Positions 7,016-13,689 of a stretch of DNA of 25,367 bases are shown here, piece after piece. The position numbers were made by a program, and so were the translations under genes. Origin of the DNA: Actinomycetes bacterium (GTDB taxonomy: Bacteria > Actinomycetota > Actinomycetes > Actinomycetales > Cellulomonadaceae). The notes beneath the pieces are model-generated. The model was not told the DNA's origin. It saw only the letters and a list, made by a program, of their open reading frames with translations, and did no database searches. Positions within the stretch are counted from its first letter, which is position 1; every line of letters starts with the position of its first letter. The stretch is taken from assembly GCA_023388235.1 (NCBI GenBank), contig JAEWGQ010000410.1, forward strand, positions 1 through 25,367, written 5' to 3'.

Positions 7016-8152
7016 ATGAGCAACCCCCTGCAGCCCGAGCTCGCCGGCCTGTCCCGGCTCCGCGGGACCGTCACGCGGTCGATCTCCCCGGAGAACCCCG
7101 ACGGCGCGCCCGGCGGCGGAGCGCGGGCGACCGAGGGCACCGGCGCGGACTGCGCCCGCGACCTCGGACCGGGCTGGAAGATCTCCCCCAGCGTCGACAT
7201 CCGCCCGGGCGAGACGCTCGACCTCGCGCGGATCGACGGCCCCGGCCGGATCACGCACGTGTGGATCACCACGCACACCGACCACTGGCGCACGCTCCTG
7301 CTGCGGGCCTACTGGGACGGCGCCGGCGAGCCGGCCGTCGAGGTCCCGTACGGCGACTTCTTCTGCAACGGCTGGGGCGTGTTCGCGCAGGTCACCTCGC
7401 AGGTCGTCGCGGCCAACCCGCACGGCGGCTTCAACTCGTACTGGCCCATGCCGTTCCGCACGGGGGCGCACCTCACGCTGGAGAACACCAGCACGGTCGA
7501 CGTGCGCGTCTACTTCCAGATCACCTACGAGCTGGGCGGCGACCACGAGCAGGACGGCTACTTCCACGCCCAGTGGCGCCGGTCGAACCCGCTGCCCGAG
7601 CTCACCACGCACACCCTCCTCGAGGGCATCGAGGGCCAGGGCCAGTACGTCGGCACCTACCTGGCCTGGGGCGTGAACTCGAACGGCTGGTGGGGCGAGG
7701 GCGAGATCAAGTTCTACCTGGACGACGACACCGACCACCCGACGATCTGCGGCACGGGCACCGAGGACTACTTCGGCGGGGCGTGGAACTTCGACGTCCC
7801 GGGCCGGGGCTACACCGAGTTCTCCACCCCGTACCTGGGCATGCCGCAGGTCATCCGGCCCGACGGCCTGTACGTGAGCCAGCAGCGGTTCGGGATGTAC
7901 CGCTGGCACCTGGCGGACCCCATCCACTTCCGCACGGGCGTGCCCCGCGTGGACATCCAGGCGCTCGGGTGGCGCAGCGGGTGGCGGTACCTGCCGCTGC
8001 GCGACGACATCGCCTCGACCGCCCTCTTCTACCTCGACCGCCCGACCGCGCGGCGGCCGCGGACCCCCACGCCGGACGACCTGGAGGTCCACCTGGGCAC
8101 GGCCCCGGTGCCGGACGTGGGCGCCACTCCCCCGCGCGAGCCGCGGGCCTGA
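7016..8152 (+). CDS. GH172 (formerly DUF2961) glycoside hydrolase
   Basis: A 378-residue protein of the DUF2961 family, now GH172, built of two jelly-roll domains. Hallmarks are WKISPSVDIRPGET and GPGRITHVWITT (about 54-86), RAYWDGAGEPAVEVPYGDFF (97-116), NSYWPMPF (140-147) and the catalytic-loop motif CGTGTEDYFGGAWNF (245-259), where Glu250 is the likely nucleophile. Glu268 in GYTEF is a candidate acid/base. Known activities are on furanosides: difructose-dianhydride/alpha-D-fructofuranosidase and exo-alpha-D-arabinofuranosidase acting on mycobacterial arabinan. There is no signal peptide, so it should be cytosolic. The ATG at 7016 follows GAGGAAG, and an upstream frame extension would cross the promoter. 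It is a single-gene unit with its own operator-controlled promoter, divergent from the LacI gene. The exact substrate is inferred from the neighbours. Confidence 0.9.
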   Translation: MSNPLQPELAGLSRLRGTVTRSISPENPDGAPGGGARATEGTGADCARDLGPGWKISPSVDIRPGETLDLARIDGPGRITHVWITTHTDHWRTLLLRAYWDGAGEPAVEVPYGDFFCNGWGVFAQVTSQVVAANPHGGFNSYWPMPFRTGAHLTLENTSTVDVRVYFQITYELGGDHEQDGYFHAQWRRSNPLPELTTHTLLEGIEGQGQYVGTYLAWGVNSNGWWGEGEIKFYLDDDTDHPTICGTGTEDYFGGAWNFDVPGRGYTEFSTPYLGMPQVIRPDGLYVSQQRFGMYRWHLADPIHFRTGVPRVDIQALGWRSGWRYLPLRDDIASTALFYLDRPTARRPRTPTPDDLEVHLGTAPVPDVGATPPREPRA

Positions 8153-8193
8153 CGACGCACGGCGCGGTCCCCGCCCGGGGCCGCGCCGTCGTC
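8151..8193 (+). terminator. Strong hairpin between GH172 and the ABC operon
   Basis: The stem GGCGCGG/CCGCGCC (8161-8167/8181-8187) continues inward as CCCC/GGGG with a GCCC loop and one bulged T. Outer arms GACGAC/GTCGTC (8151-8156/8188-8193) can add six pairs across a 4-nt bulge. It begins at the GH172 stop and ends just before operator 3. There is no T-tract, as is common in very GC-rich actinobacteria. Confidence 0.45.
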
Positions 8194-8203
8194 GAGACCG
8201 TGA

Positions 8204-8217
8204 TGAAATCGATGTCA
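8204..8217. promoter_or_regulatory. LacI-family operator, copy 3 (sugar ABC operon)
   Basis: TGAAATCGATGTCA is the third copy of the palindromic 14-mer, 58 nt before the binding-protein start. A weak promoter candidate, TCGAGA-17 nt-TCAACT, would place the operator inside the spacer as in the kinase operon. The operator match is much more convincing than that promoter. Confidence 0.72.
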
Positions 8218-8234
8218 ACTCGCACCACCAGCAC

Positions 8235-8254
8235 CCGGCTCAGTGACGAGCCGG
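8235..8254 (+). other. Leader hairpin before the binding-protein ribosome site
   Basis: A perfect 7-bp stem CCGGCTC/GAGCCGG with loop AGTGAC ends 6 nt before the GAGGAGG ribosome binding site. It could stabilise the 5' end of the mRNA or affect ribosome access. No known riboswitch class is recognised. Confidence 0.4.
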
Positions 8255-8274
8255 CTCCCCGAGGAGGACGCACG

Positions 8275-9639
8275 ATGCGCACCACATCCACGAAGCGCCG
8301 CACGGCGGCGGTGGCCGCGGCCGTGGGGGCGGGCATGCTGCTCGCCGCCTGCGGCTCCAGCACGCCCGGCGAGGCCGCCCCCGACGGCGGCGGCGACGAC
8401 GGCCGCACCACGATCCAGTTCTGGCACCGGACCTTCACGCCGGTGGAGAACGAGTGGTATGCCGACGTGGTCAAGCAGTTCAACGCCGCGCAGTCCGACA
8501 TCACGGTGGTCGACACCGAGGTGCCGGCCGACGCCTGGGACCAGAAGATGAAGGCCGCCCAGGCCGCGGGCACCGCCCCGGACGTCTACACGTACTCCGG
8601 CGCCCTGGTCGAGCAGGTGGACGCCGGGCAGTTCGCCTCCCTGAGCGAGCTGCTGCCGCAGGACAAGCTCGACGAGATCCTGCCCGCCGCGCAGTCCATC
8701 TCCCAGGTCGACGGCACCTACTACGCCTACCCGCTGCTGCTCGAGCCCCAGGCCGTCCTGTTCTGGAACACCGAGATGCTCGACGCCGCCGGCGTGGACT
8801 CCACGCAGGCCCCCGCGACCTGGGACGACCTGTACGCCGCCTGCGAGAAGATCGTGCCGACCCTCGCCGAGGGGCAGTACTGCATCTCCCCCGCCGCCGA
8901 CGAGGCCACGTTCGCCTGGGCGACCGCGGGCCAGCAGTACAACGCCTCCGGCCACCTGGCGCTCACCGACGACTGGACCGCCCCGGACATCGACAACCAG
9001 GGCTACCGCGACCTCATGGGCTTCTACAAGACGCTCTACGACGAGGGCTACATGCCCAAGCAGGCGCTCGGCAGCTACCTCGAGGCGAAGGACTACGGCG
9101 AGCAGAAGGTCGCGTTCAAGGTCTCCGGCTCCTGGATGATGTCCGAGGTCGGGTCCGACTACGAGGACCTGCTCGACGTCACCGGCGTCGGCCCCGTGCC
9201 GACCGCGCCGGGCGGGGAGGGTCGCACCACCACCACCGCCGGCAACTTCATGTGGGTGGTCGACGCGAAGTCGGACCAGCCGCAGGCGGCCGGCGCGTTC
9301 CTCGAGTGGGTGCTCGCGGGCGACCCCGAGGTGCTCGTGCCGTTCTTCGTCGACACCCAGTTCACCAAGGCGCCCGTGCGGCAGTCCGTGCAGGACGCCG
9401 TCGCCGCCACGCAGGACGCGGCCGACGCGCCGTGGTCCAGCATCATCGTCGACGAGATCGCCCCCGACGCCCACCCGGGCGCGACCTACCCGTGGGACGT
9501 GTCCCTCGCGGTCGGCAAGGCGATGGAGTCCTCGATGAAGGGCGCGGAGACGATCGACCAGGCGATCGCCACCGCCTCGGGCACGATCCAGACCGTGATC
9601 GAGCGCGAGAACCTGCCGGCGAAGGCGCCGCAGCAGTGA
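8275..9639 (+). CDS. Carbohydrate ABC transporter substrate-binding lipoprotein
   Basis: A 454-residue extracellular solute-binding protein of the MalE/SBP_bac_1 type. The N-terminus has a basic region, a hydrophobic core and the lipobox LLAAC with the lipidated Cys at residue 26, followed by a Gly/Asp-rich linker (GGGDDG). The mature part begins TTIQFWHRTFTPVENEW and contains YYAYPLLLEPQAVLFWNTEML and AAFKVSGSWMM-like elements (VAFKVSGSWMM), as in sugar-binding proteins. It captures the sugar outside the membrane and delivers it to the two permeases encoded just downstream. The ATG at 8275 follows GAGGAGG. Operator 3 lies upstream and a very stable hairpin follows the stop. The ligand is unknown; oligosaccharides processed by GH172/GH116 are the likely class. 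Confidence 0.92.
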   Translation: MRTTSTKRRTAAVAAAVGAGMLLAACGSSTPGEAAPDGGGDDGRTTIQFWHRTFTPVENEWYADVVKQFNAAQSDITVVDTEVPADAWDQKMKAAQAAGTAPDVYTYSGALVEQVDAGQFASLSELLPQDKLDEILPAAQSISQVDGTYYAYPLLLEPQAVLFWNTEMLDAAGVDSTQAPATWDDLYAACEKIVPTLAEGQYCISPAADEATFAWATAGQQYNASGHLALTDDWTAPDIDNQGYRDLMGFYKTLYDEGYMPKQALGSYLEAKDYGEQKVAFKVSGSWMMSEVGSDYEDLLDVTGVGPVPTAPGGEGRTTTTAGNFMWVVDAKSDQPQAAGAFLEWVLAGDPEVLVPFFVDTQFTKAPVRQSVQDAVAATQDAADAPWSSIIVDEIAPDAHPGATYPWDVSLAVGKAMESSMKGAETIDQAIATASGTIQTVIERENLPAKAPQQ

Positions 9640-9645
9640 CGCACC

Positions 9646-9679
9646 GGCCGGGCGGGGGCGCCGCAGCCCCCGCCCGGCC
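9646..9679 (+). other. 14-bp intercistronic hairpin between binding protein and permease genes
   Basis: A perfect 14-bp GC-only stem (9646-9659 pairs with 9666-9679) with the 6-nt loop GCCGCA lies 6 nt after the stop codon. By its place it would protect the 3' end of the binding-protein mRNA or partly terminate transcription, giving more binding protein than permease, as in maltose-type operons. Confidence 0.6.
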
Positions 9680-9703
9680 CCGGCCGCGAGGAAGGGTGAC
9701 GTG

Positions 9704-10654
9704 ATGACAGTCGTGCGGGAGGCGCCCGTGGTGCCGGTGGCGGGACGCAGGGCGACGCGTGCGCGCCGGCGCCCGCCGGGCCGGCGGCACCGGGACAACC
9801 GGGTGGCGTACCTGATGCTGGCCCCGCTGGTGGGGCTGCTCGGGGTGTTCGTGATCTGGCCGGCCGTGTACGCCGGCTTCCTGTCCTTCCAGGACTGGAG
9901 CTTCTACACGCCGGCCGAGTTCGTCGGCTGGCGCAACTACGTGAACGTCGCGACCGACCCGCTGTTCCTCGACACGATCGGGCGCGGGTTCCGGTTCGTC
10001 CTCATGACGGTGCCGGTGATCCTCGTGCTGGCCTTCGCCTTCGCGAGCCTCGTCGTCAGCGTCGGGCGCCGGGCCGCGACCGTGCTCAAGGTGTCGATCT
10101 ACGTGCCGACCATCATCTCGGCCGTCATCACCTCGATCCTGTTCGTCATCATCTACGACTACTCCGGCGGCCTGCTGAACTGGGTGATCGGCCGGTTCGG
10201 CGCGGAGCCCGTGGCGTGGCTCGGCGACCCGTCGACGGCGCTCACGGCCATCGCGGTCCCGGCCGTGTGGCTGGGCCTCGGGCTGCCCGCGCTCATCATG
10301 GTCGCCGCGATGCTCGACATCCCCACCGAGTACTACGAGGCTGCCGCGATGGAGGGCGCGAACTGGTGGGAGCGGACCCGCTACATCACGCTGCCGCAGA
10401 TGAAGAACGTCTCGCTGTACCTGGTGGTCACCGGGTTCGTGGGCGCCATCCAGCAGTTCGAGCTCCCGCTGGTCATGACGCAGGGCGGCCCGCTGTCGTC
10501 CACGACGCTGCCCAACCTGTTCATCTTCATGCACTTCCGGAACGACATCAACGTCGGCTACTCGATCGCGGCGGCGATGCTGCTGTTCGTGGTGCTGGGC
10601 ACGGTCTCCGCGCTGGTGTTCCGGTTCGTCAACTCCGAGAAGCTGGTGGACTGA
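9704..10654 (+). CDS. Carbohydrate ABC transporter permease 1 (MalF/UgpA type)
   Basis: A 316-residue inner-membrane permease with about six helices: 39-60 (YLMLAPLVGLLGVFVIWPAV region), then segments around PVILVLAFAFASLVV, IISAVITSILFVIIY, TALTAIAVPAVWLGLG, VVTGFVGAIQ and the C-terminal AAAMLLFVVLGTVSALVF. The EAA loop EYYEAAAMEGANWWERTRYI with following LPQMKN contacts the ATPase. A basic N-terminal tail (RRATRARRRPPGRR) is cytoplasmic. The start is ambiguous: GTG 9701 and ATG 9704 are adjacent codons after GAGGAAGGG; ATG is taken because of codon preference and 7-nt spacing. It pairs with the next gene, one base away, to form the translocation pore. No cognate ATPase lies nearby, which is usual for actinobacterial sugar importers that share an MsiK-like ATPase. 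Confidence 0.92.
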   Translation: MTVVREAPVVPVAGRRATRARRRPPGRRHRDNRVAYLMLAPLVGLLGVFVIWPAVYAGFLSFQDWSFYTPAEFVGWRNYVNVATDPLFLDTIGRGFRFVLMTVPVILVLAFAFASLVVSVGRRAATVLKVSIYVPTIISAVITSILFVIIYDYSGGLLNWVIGRFGAEPVAWLGDPSTALTAIAVPAVWLGLGLPALIMVAAMLDIPTEYYEAAAMEGANWWERTRYITLPQMKNVSLYLVVTGFVGAIQQFELPLVMTQGGPLSSTTLPNLFIFMHFRNDINVGYSIAAAMLLFVVLGTVSALVFRFVNSEKLVD

Positions 10655-10655
10655 C

Positions 10656-11510
10656 ATGGCCGTCGCACAGCGGACCGACCGCGACCCGCGCACCGCGCGC
10701 GCGCTCGCCACGACCGGCAAGGCCGTCGCCGGCACCCTGTTCGTCCTCGCCGCGCTGTTCCCGCTCGCCTGGCTGGTGGTCGCCGGGTTCAAGACGCGGA
10801 CCGAGGTCGTGCGCACCCCGTTCCAGTTCTTCCCCGAGGTCTGGAACTGGCAGAACTACACCCAGATCCTCGCCGACCCCACGTTCCTGCGGGCCCTGGG
10901 CTGGACGCTGCTCGGCGCCGTGCTGTTCACGGTGCTCGGCCTCGCGGTGAACTCGGCGGCCGCGTACGTCTTCGCCCGGCTCGACTTCGCGTTCCGGAAC
11001 ACCCTGTGGGTCGTCGTGCTCACCACGATGTTCATCCCGGGCATGACGATCCTGCTGACCAGCTTCATCGTCGTGACGAAGCTCGCGATGCTCGACACCC
11101 TCGCCGTGCTCGTCGTGCCCGGCGCCGCGAGCGCCGCGACGGTGTTCTTCATCCGGCAGTTCTACCTGTCGATCCCCTCCAGCCTGGAGGAGGCCGCGCA
11201 GCTCGACGGGTGCGGGCGGTTCGGCATCTTCTGGCGGCTGTTCCTGCCGCTGTCCAAGCCGCCGTTCGTGGTCATGGGCATCACGGCGTTCCTCGCGTAC
11301 TGGAACTCCTACGTGTGGCCCATCCTCACGATCACGACGCCCGAGCGCTTCGTCATCCAGCAGTACCTGGCGACGTTCCGGTCCGAGCGCACGACCGAGC
11401 TCGGGCTGCTCATGGCCGGGTCGGTGCTGGCGGCCGCGCCCGTCGTCGTCATCTTCCTGGTGTTCCAGCGGCAGATCATCGGGAACATCAAGCTCGCCGG
11501 GCTCAAGTAG
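10656..11510 (+). CDS. Carbohydrate ABC transporter permease 2 (MalG/UgpE type)
   Basis: A 284-residue partner permease. Membrane segments are visible around residues 24-46 (VAGTLFVLAALFPLAWLVVAGF), TLLGAVLFTVLGLAVNSAAAYVF, TLWVVVLTTMFIPGMTILL, LAVLVVPGAASAATVFF, VMGITAFLAYW and LLMAGSVLAAAPVVVIFLVF. The EAA motif is EEAAQLDGCGRFGIFWRLFLPLSKP in two parts, the ATPase-docking loop of the family. The C-terminus NIKLAGLK is the usual end of MalG-type proteins (GxxxGAVKG-like). It follows permease 1 after a single base, so translation is coupled. It ends 4 bp before the stop codon of the convergent phosphatase gene, leaving no room for a conventional terminator. Confidence 0.92.
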   Translation: MAVAQRTDRDPRTARALATTGKAVAGTLFVLAALFPLAWLVVAGFKTRTEVVRTPFQFFPEVWNWQNYTQILADPTFLRALGWTLLGAVLFTVLGLAVNSAAAYVFARLDFAFRNTLWVVVLTTMFIPGMTILLTSFIVVTKLAMLDTLAVLVVPGAASAATVFFIRQFYLSIPSSLEEAAQLDGCGRFGIFWRLFLPLSKPPFVVMGITAFLAYWNSYVWPILTITTPERFVIQQYLATFRSERTTELGLLMAGSVLAAAPVVVIFLVFQRQIIGNIKLAGLK

Positions 11511-11514
11511 CGCC

Positions 11515-12327
11515 TCAGCGCGTCAGGTCGAGCACCGCCCCGAGCGCCTCGTCCGCCGCGGACCCCGCCACCCGGTAGGGCTGCCCCGCGGGCGCGTCGC
11601 CGACGACCACCTCCGCCACCGCCACGCTCACGTTGTCCCACGCGTCGGCGTCCAGGGCGGCCTCGACCAGGTCCTCGGCGGCGCGCTCCGGGGTGTCCGC
11701 GGCGGCCAGCAGGGCGAGCACCCGGTCCTCCCGCACGTAGTCGGTGAGGCCGTCGGTCGCCATGAGCCACCGGTCCCCCGCGACCGCGTCGACCTCGAGC
11801 AGCGTGGCGTGCGTGGCGTCGGTGGTGTCCCCGGCCAGGCAGTGCAGGATCACGTTGCGGCGCGGGTCCTGCGCGGCGTCGGCGGCGGCGAGCACCCCGC
11901 CCTCGACCAGGAGCTGCACGAGCGAGTCGTCGCGGGTGACGCGGCGGCCGACGCCGTCGCGCAGCAGGTACGCCCGGGAGTCGCCGATGTGCAGCACCCG
12001 CACGGTGTCCTCGCCGCAGAACACCCCGGTGAACGTCGTGGCCATGCCGGTGAGCTCGGGCTCGCGGCGCACGCGCAGCGCCAGGTCGGCGTTCGCGACG
12101 GCCAGCGCCTCCCGCAGGTCCTCGTCGGTCCAGCGGCGCGGCTCGGCGGCCCGCAGCGCGGACATCAGCCGGTGCGCCACGGTCCAGGACGCGACGTCCC
12201 CGCCGGCGTGCCCGCCGACGCCGTCCGCGACGAACGCGTAGCCGGACGAGCTGCCGGCCGCGTCCTGGTTCTGGGCCCGGTGCGCGCCGGTGACGGAGCG
12301 CAGGGCCGTGACGAGCGACAGCGGCAT
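11515..12327 (-). CDS. PP2C-family serine/threonine protein phosphatase
   Basis: A 270-residue soluble phosphatase whose Mg/Mn-binding motifs are complete: RAQNQDA (Asp22), VADGVGGHAGGDVAS (Asp35, Gly36), HIGDSRAYLLRDG (113-125), ATDGLTDYV (Asp192) and DNVSVAV (Asp231, Asn232). It would remove phosphate from Ser/Thr residues of proteins, opposing Hanks-type kinases. There is no membrane segment or sensor domain. The ATG at 12327 follows GGAGG at 6 nt; an upstream in-frame extension is not conserved in appearance. It is convergent with the sugar operon, with 4 bp between stops, and separated from the FAD gene by 92 bp holding inverted repeats. No kinase gene is adjacent, and a link to the sugar locus is not suggested. 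Confidence 0.9.
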   Translation of the reverse strand: MPLSLVTALRSVTGAHRAQNQDAAGSSSGYAFVADGVGGHAGGDVASWTVAHRLMSALRAAEPRRWTDEDLREALAVANADLALRVRREPELTGMATTFTGVFCGEDTVRVLHIGDSRAYLLRDGVGRRVTRDDSLVQLLVEGGVLAAADAAQDPRRNVILHCLAGDTTDATHATLLEVDAVAGDRWLMATDGLTDYVREDRVLALLAAADTPERAAEDLVEAALDADAWDNVSVAVAEVVVGDAPAGQPYRVAGSAADEALGAVLDLTR

Positions 12328-12355
12328 GGGGCACCTCCGGGAGGGACGGCGGAGC

Positions 12356-12369
12356 TCGTGGACCCACGA
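12356..12369. promoter_or_regulatory. Perfect inverted repeat upstream of the phosphatase gene
   Basis: TCGTGG-AC-CCACGA is a perfect palindrome with 6-bp arms, 29 bp before the phosphatase start. It is nested in a second repeat, CGGCGGA/TCCGCCG (12347-12353/12377-12383). It may be an operator or a leader hairpin. I cannot assign a binding protein. Confidence 0.35.
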
Positions 12370-12399
12370 TGCCACGTCCGCCGCCCCGATCCGAGCCGG

Positions 12400-12422
12400 G
12401 AGGGGGTCGGGGCACCCCCCTC
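12400..12422 (-). terminator. Hairpin at the 3' end of the FAD oxidoreductase gene
   Basis: GAGGGGGT and ACCCCCCTC pair over 8 bp with one bulged C and a 6-nt loop, directly at the oxidoreductase stop codon. It has no T-tract. It would separate this transcript from the phosphatase gene. Confidence 0.45.
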
Positions 12423-13623
12423 AGCGGATCAGCCCCCGCAGCGCCTCCGGGCGCACGTCGCGCTGGCCGGCGATCACCTCGCGCGCCCGGTCGGTCGCGT
12501 CCCAGACGTTCCACAGCAGCACCCCGGCCACGCGCCCGCCGTCCAGGTAGTAGACGACGCCCGTGTCGTAGGGCTCCGCGTGCCAGTCCTCGACCGTCTC
12601 GAGCGAGGAGTCGAGCCGCCCGACGGCCTCGTACCCGGCGTCGAACAGGTCCGAGTAGAAGAACGGGGTGTGGTCGTACGGCTCGTCGGCGCCCGCGAGG
12701 TTGCGTCCCGCCTGCCGGCCCGAGCTGGTGGCGTTGTCGACGTGCTCCACGCGGCGGCGCCCGAGGATGCGGTCCGGGTACTGCGCGACGTCGCCCGCCG
12801 CCCAGATCGCGGGGTCGGAGGTGCGCAGGCGGTCGTCCACGACGATGCCGTCGTCGACCTCGAGGCCCGCCGACCGGGCCAGGTCGGTCTCGACCTCGAT
12901 GCCGGTGCCGACCACCGCGCCGTCCGCGGCGAGCTCCCGGCCGTCCTCCAGCACCACGGTGACGCCGTCGGGCCCGGACGTGCCGCCCGCCACCCGGGCG
13001 CCACCGAGCACGGTCACGCCCCGCTCGGTGTACATCCGCTCCAGGTGCGCGGCGAGGCCGGCGGGGAACGTCGCGCCGGTGAGGGTCTGCTGCGGGTGCA
13101 CCAGGGTGACCCGGGTGTCGTTCTGCACGAGCGCCGCGGCGAGCTCGGTGCCGATGTAGCCGCCGCCGACCACCACGACGTGCCGCCCGCCGCCGGCGAG
13201 GTCCCGCAGCCGCTCGTAGTCCCGCACCGTGCGGAAGTACAGGACCCGGCCGGAGTCCTCCAGCCCGCCGACGCGCCGGGGGTGCCCGCTGGTCGCCAGC
13301 AGCAGCCGGCCGTACCCGATCGTGACGTCGGCGTCGGTCGTCACGGTCCGCGCGGCGCGGTCGACCGCGACGACGGACTCGCCGAGCAGCAGCTCGGCGC
13401 CGGTGTCCTCGGCCGTGTGCAGCCACACGTCCTCCAGCGTGAACGCCGGGTCGGTCCAGAGCTTCTTGGTCAGCGCCGGCCGGGTCACCGGCGCGGTCGG
13501 CTCGCGGCCGATCACGGCGACGGTGCCGTCCGGGTCCACCTCGCGGATGCCGCGGGCGGCGGCGTCGCCCGCCATGCCCGCCCCGACGATGACGTAGTCG
13601 TAGCTGTCACGCACCGTGCTCAC
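12421..13623 (-). CDS. FAD/NAD(P)-dependent oxidoreductase (AIF/ferredoxin-reductase type)
   Basis: A 400-residue flavoprotein with two Rossmann folds: the FAD-binding VIVGAGMAGDAAARGI at 11-26 and the NAD(P)H-binding VVVVGGGYIGTELAAAL at 149-165. IWAAGDVAQYPD, the second FAD motif, follows near 283-294. No redox-active CxxxxC pair is seen, so it is not a thioredoxin- or lipoamide-type enzyme. It resembles the ferredoxin/rubredoxin reductase and apoptosis-inducing-factor group, which move electrons from NAD(P)H to an iron-sulfur partner or quinone. The C-terminal part after about 310 fits the reductase-specific dimer domain. GTG 13623 lies 6 nt after GAGG; GTG 13614 is an alternative. It is 66 nt downstream of the amidohydrolase stop, so it could belong to that operon, but no partner ferredoxin or oxygenase is in the window. 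Confidence 0.85.
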   Translation of the reverse strand: MSTVRDSYDYVIVGAGMAGDAAARGIREVDPDGTVAVIGREPTAPVTRPALTKKLWTDPAFTLEDVWLHTAEDTGAELLLGESVVAVDRAARTVTTDADVTIGYGRLLLATSGHPRRVGGLEDSGRVLYFRTVRDYERLRDLAGGGRHVVVVGGGYIGTELAAALVQNDTRVTLVHPQQTLTGATFPAGLAAHLERMYTERGVTVLGGARVAGGTSGPDGVTVVLEDGRELAADGAVVGTGIEVETDLARSAGLEVDDGIVVDDRLRTSDPAIWAAGDVAQYPDRILGRRRVEHVDNATSSGRQAGRNLAGADEPYDHTPFFYSDLFDAGYEAVGRLDSSLETVEDWHAEPYDTGVVYYLDGGRVAGVLLWNVWDATDRAREVIAGQRDVRPEALRGLIR

Positions 13624-13689
13624 CCCTGTCCTCGTGGTGTCCTGCCTGCTCAGCGTCGCGCGCCGGGTCGCAGGCCGCCACCGCGCGGC

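Noticed and set aside
11515..12327. PP2C phosphatase as part of the sugar locus
   Set aside because: It is on the opposite strand, has its own upstream region without the LacI operator, and no functional link is visible.
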